Made by a program: the position numbers and the translations under genes
Shown: positions 16,448 through 25,799 of the stretch, in pieces
Layout: the number at the start of each line of letters is the position of its first letter
How positions within the stretch are numbered: the first letter of the stretch is position 1
From: DASQPR01 sp963836775
GTDB lineage: Bacteria > Actinomycetota > Actinomycetes > Mycobacteriales > Micromonosporaceae
NCBI GenBank assembly: GCA_963836775.1
Contig: CAWIKR010000003.1
Location: 1,674,001 to 1,738,000 of the forward strand
Reading direction: 5' to 3'
DNA: 64,000 bases
Notes under the pieces: model-generated
The model's input: only the letters and a program-made list of their open reading frames with translations
Databases searched by the model: none
Told to the model about the DNA's origin: nothing

Positions 16448-17599
16448 ATGGCAGACACCGCCGTCGAATCCCGTCCGGAGACCGGACAGGCGCCGAGCCG
16501 TGTCCGAAACATCAGCCGCCAGGAGTGGACCCGCATCGGCGGCATGATCGCGTTCGTGGTGTTCCTGCACGTGGTCGGCTTCTTCAGCCTGTTCTTCCTG
16601 ATCGCGCCACATCACTACGCGCTCGGCACCGACTCGGCCACCGGCAAGGCTCTGGTTTACAGCGTCGGCCTCGGCATCACGGCTTACACGCTCGGCATGC
16701 GGCACGCGTTCGACGCCGACCACATCGCCGCGATCGACAACACCACGCGGAAGCTGATGGCCGATGGGCAGCGCCCGGTCTCGGTCGGGTTCTGGTTCTC
16801 GCTCGGCCACTCCAGCGTCGTCTTCGGCCTGTGTTTCCTGCTCTCGATCGGCGTGCGCGCGCTCGCCGGCCAGGTGGCGAACGACTCGTCGGCGCTGCAA
16901 CAGACCACAGGCCTGGTCGGCACCCTGATCTCCGGCGTGTTCCTGATGCTGATCGCAATCATCAACCTGGTGGTCCTGCGCGGCATTCTGCGAGTGTTTC
17001 GGCAGATGCGGCGGGGCAGCTTCAGCGAGGACGAGCTCGAGGATCACCTGAACAAGCGCGGATTCATGAACCGGATCCTGGGCGGCGCCACCAAGGCGGT
17101 GCGCAAGTCCTGGCATATGTATCCGCTGGGATTCCTGTTCGGGCTCGGCTTCGACACCGCCTCGGAAGTGTCGCTGCTGGTGATCGCTGGTGGTGCTGCC
17201 GCGTTCTCCCTGCCGTGGTATGCGATTCTCACGCTTCCGGTGCTGTTCGCCGCCGGAATGTCGCTGCTGGACTCGATCGACGGCTGCTTCATGAACTTCG
17301 CGTACGGCTGGGCGTTCTCCAAGCCGGTGCGGAAGGTCTACTACAACATCACGATCACCGGGCTGTCGGTCGCGGTGGCGCTCATCATCGGCGTCATCGA
17401 ACTCGTTTCGATCCTCACCGACAAGCTCGACATCACCTCCGGTCCACTGGCCTGGCTCGGCAGTCTTGACCTGAACTACGTCGGCTACGTCATCGTCGGC
17501 CTGTTCGTGCTGACCTGGGCGGTCGCGCTCGGAGTTTGGAAATACGGCCGGATCGAGGAGAAGTGGTCCGAGGGTATGCGGGCGGAAACGACCAGCTGA
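16448..17599 (+). CDS. NiCoT-family nickel/cobalt permease (HoxN/NixA type)
   Basis: 383 residues with about eight membrane segments. The family signature in helix II, RHAFDADHI (H-x4-DH), binds the metal ion, and the second signature is seen in LGFDTASEV. Further typical segments are FSLGHSSVVF and GMSLLDSIDG. The protein imports Ni2+ or Co2+ across the cytoplasmic membrane for enzymes such as urease, Ni-superoxide dismutase or hydrogenase. The ATG at 16448 has AGGAC 9 bases upstream. A Nur-like box in the leader region predicts repression by nickel. Confidence 0.92.
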   Translation: MADTAVESRPETGQAPSRVRNISRQEWTRIGGMIAFVVFLHVVGFFSLFFLIAPHHYALGTDSATGKALVYSVGLGITAYTLGMRHAFDADHIAAIDNTTRKLMADGQRPVSVGFWFSLGHSSVVFGLCFLLSIGVRALAGQVANDSSALQQTTGLVGTLISGVFLMLIAIINLVVLRGILRVFRQMRRGSFSEDELEDHLNKRGFMNRILGGATKAVRKSWHMYPLGFLFGLGFDTASEVSLLVIAGGAAAFSLPWYAILTLPVLFAAGMSLLDSIDGCFMNFAYGWAFSKPVRKVYYNITITGLSVAVALIIGVIELVSILTDKLDITSGPLAWLGSLDLNYVGYVIVGLFVLTWAVALGVWKYGRIEEKWSEGMRAETTS

Positions 17600-17773
17600 C
17601 GCGCGCCGGCGCTCGCGTCCGCTGCCGCCCGCTGGCGGCCGCGCCAACCCGCCCCCGTGGATCTTCGGACGTCGGGAGGGCTATGGCCACCACAACGTCG
17701 CAGGATCGCGGATCGCAGAACGCGGAACGCGCGTCGGTCCGCGCGCCGCCGCTCCTGGCCTACGAGCCGCAGG

Positions 17774-18424
17774 TCAGAGCCGGCGGGCAATCACCGCAGC
17801 GGTCGCGAGCGCCCAGAACAACACGAGTGCCACGGCGATCCGCTCGGTGATGGCGGTCAGTGCTCCGTGGCCGACGGCCAGGATGGCGATCGCCAAAAAC
17901 ACCAGAGGCGGCCAGCACACGGCCGCTCCCCAACGTGCCAGCCGGCGCACCGCACCGGACTCGTGGGCGAGCGCGATCACCAGCATCGAGAGTGCGACGA
18001 ATCCAACCGCTACGACGCTGGTGCCGGCGTGTACCAGGTCGCGGGCCGTCGTGGCCTGGTAGGGCGGCAACGGGCAGCCGGTCGTACACGACACTCGGCT
18101 GGACCCGGCGCCGAGTCCGGCGGCGACCAGGAGCAGCACCCACCCGCTGGGAAACCACCGTGGCACCAGCGGGTGCGCGACCGGCGACGCCCCAGGCGCG
18201 GTGGCCACGGCCAGCGCCAGCAGACCGAGTGCGATCGACACCAACAGGATCCCCGCCCGGTAGAGAGAGTGCTGGGGCGCCGAGCTCGCGCCGGCTTCGC
18301 TGATGTAGCCGCCCGTCCACGGGTCCGGCAGCGCCGCCACGCCGATCACGATGTAGATCGCTCCGGTCACTCCGGCGGCGATTGCCGCATACCCGGCACT
18401 GACCGCGAGAGCTGACCGTCGCAC
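17774..18424 (-). CDS. DUF998-family membrane protein
   Basis: 216 residues with about six hydrophobic helices, starting SAGYAAIAAGVTGAIYIVIG. A conserved WTGGYISEAG motif follows the first helix, as in DUF998 proteins. The GTG start is 6 nt from a TACCGT -10 box, so the transcript is probably leaderless. Function unknown. Confidence 0.75.
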   Translation of the reverse strand: MRRSALAVSAGYAAIAAGVTGAIYIVIGVAALPDPWTGGYISEAGASSAPQHSLYRAGILLVSIALGLLALAVATAPGASPVAHPLVPRWFPSGWVLLLVAAGLGAGSSRVSCTTGCPLPPYQATTARDLVHAGTSVVAVGFVALSMLVIALAHESGAVRRLARWGAAVCWPPLVFLAIAILAVGHGALTAITERIAVALVLFWALATAAVIARRL

Positions 18425-18430
18425 CTGGTC

Positions 18431-18436
18431 ACGGTA
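18431..18436 (-). promoter_or_regulatory. Leaderless-type -10 box (TACCGT on minus strand)
   Basis: It ends 6 nt before the GTG at 18424. Confidence 0.4.
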
Positions 18437-18448
18437 CCCGGCGGGAGA

Positions 18449-20270
18449 TCATCGAACGCGGAAGACCGGTCCACGCGGAGTGAACGGCAGCTGTGCACCG
18501 TCCGGAATGAGAAACGCGTGCTCCCGGCGAACCCGGACGACATCGCACTCACCGTCGGTGATCACCAGGATCGGTGCGTCCCTCGGCAGATCAGCAGCGC
18601 GTTCCAGCAGGTCGATGCCGGGTTGCAGGACGGTGCCGCCGCGCCCGTGGACGCGGACCCGGCCGGCGATGTCGGCCGGCGCGACGAAACCGATGTCGTA
18701 GGCGACCGCGTCGCAGAACACCACACGCGCCGCCGGCACGTCCCGAGCGGACGCGTAGGACGCGATCGCCCCAAGCGCCTTGCCGAGCAGGCGAGGCTCC
18801 ATCGATCCCGAGGTATCCAATACGACGCCGAACGTGCAGCGCTCGACCTCCTCGTCCGGGTAGCGCCATCCGGGCCGGGGGATGCTCGGCGTGCTGGTTT
18901 GACGTCGGGATGGCCGCGCATACGACCGAACGCGGGTCGGTGACGGCACGAACTCGTCGAACCACCGCGCCAGCCGGGCGTCCCACGGCAGCGGCGGGTG
19001 CTCCAGCACTCGGATCTCCTCGATCAGACCGGCCGGCAGCAGTCCGCGGTTGCCGTCGACGTGATGGGCGTACCCGTTGAGCAGCGCGCGCCGGTAGAAC
19101 TCGTCGAGATCCACACCGCTGCCTGGGCGGCCGGTCCACGGGATCGGCTCGCCGAGCACGTCGCCCAGCCCGCGGCCGCGCAGAGTCGCGAGCTTCCGCA
19201 TCCGCCGGACGTCCGTGACCATCCGGTCGTAGATCGCCTCCGCCGACAATCCGGCGAGTTCGCTGTCGGAGAGAAGTCCCTCCGGGATCTGACCAACCGC
19301 CATCTCGACAAGCCAGCCGTTGATGACGTAGTCACACGCCACATTCCATAGGTACGCATCGCGCGGCCCGACTCGGTCACCGTGCCGCAGCGCGGCGTGC
19401 AGCATTTCGTGCGCGAACACGAACTTCCACTCATCGAGGCTCAGCCCGGCCTGTGGATTGATGTAAATCTCGCCGGCCTCGGCCGAGACCGCGGCGATCG
19501 AGATGTCCCAGGCTCGCGCCAGTTGCACGTCGCGGATCACCTCGAACCCCGAAGCCAAGCCACCGAGCAGCGGGAACGACGAGACGAACCAGGCTTGCGC
19601 CTGATCCCAGACGCTTCGTCGGGGAGCCGGATCGGTGAGGCTGGTGCGGGCACCTCCGGCGACGTCGATTGCCGCCGTCGCCGCGGCCGCCAGCCCGACC
19701 GCGAAGGCGGCCGGCCAGTCCGGGACGGCATTGGCGGCGCAGTCTGCGCGAACGTTGATGTCGGTCGCGGTTCCGCCGACTCCACATTGCCGGTATGCAT
19801 CCGGGACACTCCGGTCGCGCCACTGCCGCGCCAGCACCTCTTCATCGGGAGTGGGCAGCTCGGCCGGCAGGTCGAGTGGTTCGGTGCCGAGCTTCACGGC
19901 CCGCTGGAACCGGGCCACTGCCACGCATGCCGCTGCTCGGGCCGCTTCGTCCGGCGCCGGGCCAGCGGCGAGATGGCCGAAGCCGAGGTGCAGCAGGCAA
20001 TGCGACGAGCACCCAGGTCCACTCGCCGATGGAAAGGCGCTGCCAGCGGGCGGCGCGGATGTTTCCGTGCTGATCGACGAACGCGACGGTGCGCACCGCG
20101 GCCAGCCCGCTGTCCTGGTCGAGCAGCTTCGCAGCGACGCCATGCCAGGTGTTGGACGGTGTGCGTACCGAGGTCATCGGCGCGAACATTGGATGCGCGC
20201 GCAACGCGCTCCAGGCGGCCGCGAACGCCTCCGCGTTCGGATCGGCCGCGGCCTTGCGAGCCTTGGCCAT
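18449..20270 (-). CDS. VWA-domain putative metallopeptidase, MoxR-associated (frameshifted)
   Basis: Two frames together give a 606-residue protein. The first frame, from ATG 20270 (MAKARKAAAD) to WTWVLV, continues in the other frame from HCLLHLGFGHL after removing one base near 20000. Residues about 270-300 carry the zinc-peptidase motif AHEMLHAALRHGD, as in the DUF2201 family. A von Willebrand A domain ends the protein, with the MIDAS motif DTSGSM and the aspartate in ITDGECD. These proteins occur with MoxR-type AAA ATPases and are thought to act in metal insertion or protein remodelling. Its start is 2 bases from the MoxR stop. The break may be a sequencing insertion. Confidence 0.75.
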
Positions 20271-20272
20271 TG

Positions 20273-21334
20273 TCAGACCTTCGCCGCGACCAGTCGCGGC
20301 ACGTCCCGGCTGATCTCGACCAGGAACCAGGCCGGCAGCACTGGCGCACCGTCGTCGTCGCTGGCCACCACGATCTGGGCGCATTCGAGCGAGATGGCGG
20401 CCAGATCGATCAGCATCGCCTTGGCCCGGTGGGCGAACTGGCGCACCGCCGGCGACGCGTGCTGCTTGCTGTGCGGCAGGTCTTTGACCAGGCGGGCCCG
20501 GAACGCCTCGGCGAGGAAGAACAGAACGTCCCGCTCGGCCGGCAGGTGCGGCCACGGGGCGTCGCCGCGAACGATCGCCTCCAAGCCGTAGCGCTGGCGG
20601 ACCACCTTGACGTAGCCGCAAAACGCCGATGCGTGGCTCGGGCTCAACGTGCCGCCGGCGAGCAGGCGAACGGCGTCCTCGGGCACGCCGTCGCCGTACT
20701 CGTGGAGAGCGTCGGAGAGCATGTGCCAGCTGCGCGGGGTGGAGAACACCTCCTCGGTCTTCGGCGGGCTCGCCCACAGGTGGTCCGGCCGCTCGCGGAG
20801 GTAGTCGACGATCCAGTGGTGGATCCCGGCGTTGGCCGCCCAGGCCAGCCAGTCGTCGACGCTGGCTCGCAGGTGCACATGGATCAGGCGGTTGATGAGG
20901 GCGGACGCCATCGGCCGCGCGAGCGCGTTGTCGGTGGCTCGGTTGCCCGCGCCGATCACGATCGAACCCTTGGGCAACTGATAGTCACCGATTCGCCGGT
21001 CGAGGATTAGGCTGTAGAACGCTTTCTGCACGTCGGGCGAGGAGGCATTCAACTCGTCGAGGAACAGGCAATACGGCCGGTCGCGGGCGATCATCTCGGG
21101 CGGTGCGAACCGGCTGCGCCCGTCCTTGAGCTCTGGAACGCCGATCAGATCCTCCGCCGCCAGCTGGGTGCCGACCAGCGTGACGCAGTCCAGTCCGAGT
21201 GCCGCGGCGAAGTCCCGCACCAGCGAACTCTTCCCGATCCCCGGCGCACCCCAGACAAAGACCGGCCGCACGACGGCTACGTGGAGCAGCACGTCCGGCA
21301 GCTGGCCAGGGGTGACGGTGATCGCGGAATGCAC
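20273..21334 (-). CDS. MoxR-like AAA+ ATPase
   Basis: 353 residues. The Walker A motif is VWGAPGIGKSSLVRDF, Walker B is CLFLDELNASSP, sensor 1 is IVIGAGNRATDN, and the arginine-finger region is ALINRLIHVHL. The ATPase module spans about residues 20-210, followed by a helical lid. MoxR ATPases work as chaperones on a VWA-domain partner, and that partner is encoded immediately downstream on the same strand. Start is GTG at 21334. Confidence 0.88.
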   Translation of the reverse strand: MHSAITVTPGQLPDVLLHVAVVRPVFVWGAPGIGKSSLVRDFAAALGLDCVTLVGTQLAAEDLIGVPELKDGRSRFAPPEMIARDRPYCLFLDELNASSPDVQKAFYSLILDRRIGDYQLPKGSIVIGAGNRATDNALARPMASALINRLIHVHLRASVDDWLAWAANAGIHHWIVDYLRERPDHLWASPPKTEEVFSTPRSWHMLSDALHEYGDGVPEDAVRLLAGGTLSPSHASAFCGYVKVVRQRYGLEAIVRGDAPWPHLPAERDVLFFLAEAFRARLVKDLPHSKQHASPAVRQFAHRAKAMLIDLAAISLECAQIVVASDDDGAPVLPAWFLVEISRDVPRLVAAKV

Positions 21335-21403
21335 GCTGACATGATCCGCTCGGTCGCGAGTTCACGCATCTGGATTAGCTCGCGTCCGGCGGATCGGGAT
21401 CGG

Positions 21404-22489
21404 TCAGAACACCACCACGCTGCGGAGCACGTCGCCGTCGTGCATCTTGGCGAAGGCCGCCTCGACATCGCCCAGCCCAATGGTCTCGGTGACGAACCGC
21501 TCCAGCGGCAGCCGTCCCTGCTGGTGCAGCGCGATCAGCATGGGGAAGTCGCGGGACGGCAGGCAGTCGCCGTACCAGGAGGATTTGAGCGCCCCGCCGC
21601 GTCCGAAGACATCCAGCATCGGCAGTGTCAGCTGCATCTCCGGCCGGGGCACGCCGACCAGCACCACGGTCCCGGCCAGGTCCCGGGCATAGAACGCCTG
21701 CTCATACACCTTCGGCAGGCCCACGGCCTCGATCGCGACGTCGACGCCGAACCCGCCGGTCAGCTTCTGGATCTCGGCGACCACGTCGCCGGAGCCCGAG
21801 TTGATCGTGTGAGTGGCTCCGAAGTCCCTGGCCCAGGCCAGTTTCCGGTCGTCCAGGTCGACACCGATGATGGTGGTCGCGCCGGCGAGCTTCGCACCGG
21901 CGATCGCCGCATCGCCGACGCCACCGCAGCCGAACACCGCGACGCTGTCACCGCGGCCGACGTTTCCCGTGTTCATCGCGGCGCCGAGTCCGGCCATCAC
22001 ACCGCAGCCGAGGAGTCCGGCGACCTCGGGCTTGACGCTCGGATCGACCTTGGTGCACTGGCCCGCGGCGACCAGGGTCTTCTCGGCGAACGCGCCGATG
22101 CCCAGGGCCGGTGACAGCGGCGTGCCGTCTTCCAGTGTCATCTTCTGGGTCGCGTTGTGGGTGGCGAAGCAATACCACGGACGGCCACGCTTGCAGGCGC
22201 GGCACTGACCGCACACGGCCCGCCAGTTCAGCACCACGAAGTCGCCCGGTGCCACCTCGGTCACGTCCGGGCCGACCGCCTCCACCACACCGGCCGCCTC
22301 GTGCCCCAGCAGGTACGGAAAATCGTCACCGATGCCACCTTCCCGATAGTGCAGGTCGGTGTGGCAGACGCCGCAGGCCTGGACGGCGACGAGCGCCTCG
22401 CCCGGGCCCGGGTCGGGAACGACGATGGTGACGATTTCGACGGGTGCGTCCTTGGCTTTCGCTACGACGCCGTTGACGTGGGATGCCAT
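21404..22489 (-). CDS. S-(hydroxymethyl)mycothiol dehydrogenase (zinc-dependent, class III ADH type)
   Basis: 361 residues. Catalytic zinc ligands are visible in ACGVCHTDLH and GHEAAGVVE, structural zinc cysteines in CGQCRACKRGRPWYC, and the NAD site in VFGCGGVGDAAIAGA. The sequence closely follows the actinobacterial MscR/AdhE2 pattern (FATHNATQKMTLEDG). The enzyme oxidises the formaldehyde-mycothiol adduct with NAD, detoxifying formaldehyde in the cytosol. In many relatives a metallo-beta-lactamase-fold gene follows; here it does not. Confidence 0.88.
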   Translation of the reverse strand: MASHVNGVVAKAKDAPVEIVTIVVPDPGPGEALVAVQACGVCHTDLHYREGGIGDDFPYLLGHEAAGVVEAVGPDVTEVAPGDFVVLNWRAVCGQCRACKRGRPWYCFATHNATQKMTLEDGTPLSPALGIGAFAEKTLVAAGQCTKVDPSVKPEVAGLLGCGVMAGLGAAMNTGNVGRGDSVAVFGCGGVGDAAIAGAKLAGATTIIGVDLDDRKLAWARDFGATHTINSGSGDVVAEIQKLTGGFGVDVAIEAVGLPKVYEQAFYARDLAGTVVLVGVPRPEMQLTLPMLDVFGRGGALKSSWYGDCLPSRDFPMLIALHQQGRLPLERFVTETIGLGDVEAAFAKMHDGDVLRSVVVF

Positions 22490-22599
22490 GCCTCTCTCTA
22501 CCAGAGATCACCCGCCGGCGTCACCAGCCGTGGTCGTTCCAGCTTGGCTCCGATTGGGACCGGGGTCGCGTCCCGCGAAGAAATGTCGGTGGGTGCGCC

Positions 22600-22605
22600 T
22601 AGTGT
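22600..22605 (+). promoter_or_regulatory. Leaderless-type -10 box (TAGTGT)
   Basis: It ends 8 nt before the GTG at 22614. Confidence 0.4.
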
Positions 22606-22613
22606 CGGTGAAC

Positions 22614-23120
22614 GTGACAAAGACGGTTCTTCTCATGATCGACGTGCAGCACAACATGCTCCTGCCGCCGGAGCCGGTGCCGGCGGCCGTGACGGTGTCG
22701 GCGCGGCTCAACGAGCTTCTCACCGACGCCCGGGGCGCCGGGATCCAGGTGATCCACATCCGCAACAACGGGTCCGCCGCCGACCCCGACGCACCCGGCA
22801 CCGACGGCTGGCAGCTGGTCCACGAGCCGCGCGAGGATGAGGCGGTCATCGACAAGACCACCCCCGACTCGTTCGCCGGCACCAACCTCGCCGACTTCGT
22901 GGACCCCGAAGACCGGCTGATCGTGGTCGGCATGCAGAGCGAATACTGCGTTCGCGCCACGGCACTTGAGGCGATCAGCCGCGGCCACGCGGTGACGGTG
23001 GTGTCCGGTGCCCACGCGACCTACGACGGCGACAAGCCGGCCGATGAGGTCAGTGCGGCCGTCGACGCCGAGCTGCGCGATGCCGGCGTTCGGGTGACCG
23101 ACGATCCGTGGAGCTGGTGA
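22614..23120 (+). CDS. Isochorismatase-like cysteine hydrolase
   Basis: 168 residues, the usual single-domain length. The catalytic triad of the family is visible: aspartate in LLMIDVQHNM, lysine in IDKTTPDSF, and cysteine in MQSEYCVRATA with the preceding VVGM cis-peptide region. Members hydrolyse amides, imides or vinyl ethers (nicotinamide, N-carbamoyl compounds, isochorismate). The substrate is not evident. GTG 22614 is selected from the -10 box spacing and because it begins directly with the first beta strand. Confidence 0.88.
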   Translation: MTKTVLLMIDVQHNMLLPPEPVPAAVTVSARLNELLTDARGAGIQVIHIRNNGSAADPDAPGTDGWQLVHEPREDEAVIDKTTPDSFAGTNLADFVDPEDRLIVVGMQSEYCVRATALEAISRGHAVTVVSGAHATYDGDKPADEVSAAVDAELRDAGVRVTDDPWSW

Positions 23121-23160
23121 CCTCACCCCAATGACACGTGGGCGGTGCGCCCGGACGGCC

Positions 23161-23166
23161 TAGAGT
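23161..23166 (+). promoter_or_regulatory. Leaderless-type -10 box (TAGAGT)
   Basis: It ends 7 nt before the ATG at 23174. Confidence 0.45.
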
Positions 23167-23173
23167 GCGATCC

Positions 23174-23689
23174 ATGGAGACCTGGGATGCCATCCGTTCG
23201 CGGCGCAACGTCCGCGAGTTCGCTGACCGGCCGATCGCCGACGCCGACCTGGACCGGATTCTGGAGGCCGCACGCCGCAGCCCTTCGTCGCAGAACACCC
23301 AGCCGTGGGATCTCATCGTCGTGACCGACCGCCCGCAGTTGCAGGCGCTCGCCGCGCCGTGGCCCAGCGCTGCGCACGTCGCCACGAGCGCGGCGACGAT
23401 CGCTCTGATCGGGCCGCTGCCGGTGTCCGAACGGCAGGCTCAGTCGATCCGGTTCGATCACGGTCAGCTGACGATGATCCTGATGATCGCCGCGGCGGAT
23501 CTCGGGATCGGCGCCGCGCACGCCGGAGTCGGCGACTCGGATCTGGCCCGCGAGCTGCTGGGATTCCCGGACAACCGGGTTTGCAACCTGCTCATCGCCT
23601 TGGGCTATCCGGCGCGTCGGCGACTCGCGCCGGTGTCCAAACCGGCCCGCCGCCCGCTGGACGAGATCGTCCATCGTGGCCGCTGGTGA
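23174..23689 (+). CDS. Nitroreductase-family flavoprotein
   Basis: 171 residues. FMN-binding features are IRSRRNVREFADRPI at the N-terminus, AARRSPSSQNTQPWD, and ADLGIGAAH with LLIALGYPA near the C-terminus. Family enzymes use NAD(P)H and FMN to reduce nitro compounds, quinones or enones; the physiological substrate is unknown. It has its own leaderless-type promoter and ends before two stacked hairpins. Confidence 0.88.
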   Translation: METWDAIRSRRNVREFADRPIADADLDRILEAARRSPSSQNTQPWDLIVVTDRPQLQALAAPWPSAAHVATSAATIALIGPLPVSERQAQSIRFDHGQLTMILMIAAADLGIGAAHAGVGDSDLARELLGFPDNRVCNLLIALGYPARRRLAPVSKPARRPLDEIVHRGRW

Positions 23690-23715
23690 CCGCGAGACAC
23701 TATGCGTGTCACTCG

Positions 23716-23754
23716 GGAGGGCTCCCTCCGGTGACCTAGGCACCTTGAGGTGCC
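23716..23754 (+). terminator. Tandem hairpins after the nitroreductase gene
   Basis: GGAGGG/CCCTCC (23716-23729) is followed by GGCACCT/AGGTGCC (23739-23754). Confidence 0.55.
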
Positions 23755-23820
23755 CCTGTCGGCATGTCGGGCACCGACGGACAGTCGGTAGCGACAAAAC
23801 CGATTGAGGGGAGCGCAGAC

Positions 23821-24006
23821 ATGCGCGCGATGCAGGTGCCGGCGTGGGGTGCGGAGATCGTCGAAGCCGAGATCGTCGAAGCTCGGCCGGCCGGCGACAA
23901 GGTCCGAGTGCGGGTTGCGGCGGCGACGGTGAATCCGGTCGATCCGGTGACCGCGGCCGGAGCCGGGCTGGCTGGCGCCGAACCGCCTGCCACTCGCCTC
24001 GCATGA
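23821..24006 (+). pseudogene. Remnant of a quinone oxidoreductase/zinc-type alcohol dehydrogenase gene
   Basis: A 61-codon frame with a fine ribosome site (GAGGGGAG) and ATG. The product opens like a medium-chain dehydrogenase (MRAMQVPAWGAEIVEAEIVE, then KVRVRVAAATVNPVDP), the typical first 45 residues of NADPH:quinone reductases. It then stops after a low-complexity tail, where about 270 residues of the family should follow. The rest is not present in any frame before the next gene, so this is a deletion remnant. Confidence 0.6.
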
Positions 24007-24027
24007 CCAAGATCGACAGGACACGCC

Positions 24028-25044
24028 CTAGGCGCGCAGCCCGGCCGCGACCGCGTGCAGCTGCGCCTCCTCGACCGGGTACGGCGTATAGAGCGACATC
24101 CGCTGGACCACGTCGCCGAATCGCGCCGTCAGCCGCGCCGCGACCTCGGCCGCCGTGCCGGACACCGCGAACGCGTCCAGCACATCGTCGGTGATCAGGT
24201 TGCCCATCTCGGTCCAGGCCTGCTGGCGTGCCAGCGCGTTGAGCTTGGTGTGCAGCTCGCCCCAGCCGTGCAGGTCCAGGACCGGCAGATAAGACGGAGT
24301 CGAGCCGTAGAACGCGATCTGGCCGCGGATCGCCTCGGCGGCCTTGGCGCGGCTGGCTTCGTCGTCGCCGAGCACCACGAACGCGGCGAGCGCGACGCTG
24401 AAGTCGTCGAGCGATCCGCGGCCCACCGCGACCGCCGGCAGCGTGACCTCGCGCAGGTAAGCCTCGGTGGTGAAGCTGTGGCAGATCAGGCCGTCGGCGA
24501 CTCGGCCGGCGACCGCGCTCATCTTCGCGCCGACCGCCGCCAGCCAGATCGGCGGATTCCCGAACTCGTTCGGGCCGGGGTTGAAGAACTCGGTCATCAG
24601 CGTGTGGCTGTAGAACTTGCCCTTGTACATCAGCCGGTTGCCGCTCGACCAGGCGGTCCAGATGGCGCGGACGGCGGCGATGAAGTCCTCCATCCGCGCG
24701 GCCGGTGCACTCCACGGCATCGCGAACCGGCGCTCCACGTGCGGCTGCACCTGCGACCCGAGTCCCAGTTGCAGGCGGCCGCCGGAGATGAGCTGGACGT
24801 CGTTGGCGCAGTACGCGACCGTCATCGGGTTGCGCGCGAACGCCACTGCGATCGCCGACTGCAGGTTGATGGTGGATGTGGCGCGGGCCGCCAGCGTCAG
24901 CGTGGTGAAAACGTCATGCTTCGTCTCCGGCAGGCCGATTCCGTCATAGCCGGCCCGCTCCGCGGCGAGTGCCGCGGCCTCGGCTTCGATCGGGCTGGCG
25001 GAGATCCTGGACATGGCGTCGACGTGCATGTGCGGCCCCTTCAT
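24028..25044 (-). CDS. LLM-class F420-dependent oxidoreductase
   Basis: 338 residues with the luciferase-like TIM-barrel pattern: HVDAMSRISASPIEAEAAAL, AERAGYDGIGLPETKHDVF, GLGSQVQPHVERRF and PPIWLAAVGAKMSAVAGRVADG. It best resembles the TIGR03617-type F420-dependent subgroup. Such enzymes transfer hydride between coenzyme F420 and unknown substrates in the cytosol. The start at 25044 (MKGPHMHVD) replaces a longer frame whose extra 100 residues are Arg/Pro-rich noise. Confidence 0.85.
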   Translation of the reverse strand: MKGPHMHVDAMSRISASPIEAEAAALAAERAGYDGIGLPETKHDVFTTLTLAARATSTINLQSAIAVAFARNPMTVAYCANDVQLISGGRLQLGLGSQVQPHVERRFAMPWSAPAARMEDFIAAVRAIWTAWSSGNRLMYKGKFYSHTLMTEFFNPGPNEFGNPPIWLAAVGAKMSAVAGRVADGLICHSFTTEAYLREVTLPAVAVGRGSLDDFSVALAAFVVLGDDEASRAKAAEAIRGQIAFYGSTPSYLPVLDLHGWGELHTKLNALARQQAWTEMGNLITDDVLDAFAVSGTAAEVAARLTARFGDVVQRMSLYTPYPVEEAQLHAVAAGLRA

Positions 25045-25224
25045 CGCGGTTGCGAGCCACCTTAGCGTGCCGTCGTCGGCATGGTTACTCCCGAGTAGCC
25101 CTCGCGGCCGCCGCTTCCGGCGGCGGACGGGCGGGCGCGCGGCGAAGGGCGGACGCGTGCGGTGCGTCGACCAGCGGGCGGAAAACCGGATGCCGGAAAC
25201 GATCGGAGTTGCGACCATCGAGGC

Positions 25225-25779
25225 ATGTTGATCGAGTTCACCCGGTCCGCGGGTGGATCCACCGTGGCGACCATTCACCGCAGCGATGGTGTGGTGCTCG
25301 AATTGCGTGGCTACGACCGGAAGTTCCGGATCCCGCATGACCTGGCGCACGCGGTGACTGAGCGGGCGCTGGGCATGGCCGACGGCGTGTTCGGATCAAT
25401 TGCCGGCGGCGCGGTGTTCAAGGGCATGACCGTGGTCGACGGCCGGCCTCGGCATGACGCGGCGGCACGGAGCAAGCGGATCCTGAATGCCAACTCGCGG
25501 GCCCTGACCGCGGCCGAAGTCATGGCCGGTGTGGTGCACGACGCCGCTGAGCACGGCTTCTTCGATCCATCGGCCAAGGGCCGGATCGATTGGGGCATCG
25601 TGCAGCCGGAGCCGTTCCCGTGGGCCGACGATCAGGTCGAGGCGGCCGTCGCGGCCCTGGCCGATCTGAGTGACCGGTGGAGCCGCGACGGCCGGGTCGA
25701 GCTGGACTGGCCGGACCGGCTGACCAGCCGGGTGCCCGAGTCGGCCGGCGTCAAGCGCGGCCGCTCCGGGCGCCGGTAA
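25225..25779 (+). CDS. Hypothetical protein
   Basis: 184 residues from the ATG at 25225, with GAGG upstream. It begins with a beta-rich segment (MLIEFTRSAGGSTVATIHRS) and continues with RKFRIPHDLAHAVTERALGM, and its C-terminus is basic (VKRGRSGRR). There are no membrane segments. I recognise no functional motif, but coding bias and spacing to the convergent DDAH gene support a real gene. Confidence 0.65.
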   Translation: MLIEFTRSAGGSTVATIHRSDGVVLELRGYDRKFRIPHDLAHAVTERALGMADGVFGSIAGGAVFKGMTVVDGRPRHDAAARSKRILNANSRALTAAEVMAGVVHDAAEHGFFDPSAKGRIDWGIVQPEPFPWADDQVEAAVAALADLSDRWSRDGRVELDWPDRLTSRVPESAGVKRGRSGRR

Positions 25780-25799
25780 TCGCGCGGGACACGGCATCC

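Noticed and set aside
21760..22214. Additional small genes inside the mycothiol-dependent dehydrogenase
   Set aside because: They are other-frame readings of a strong conserved gene.
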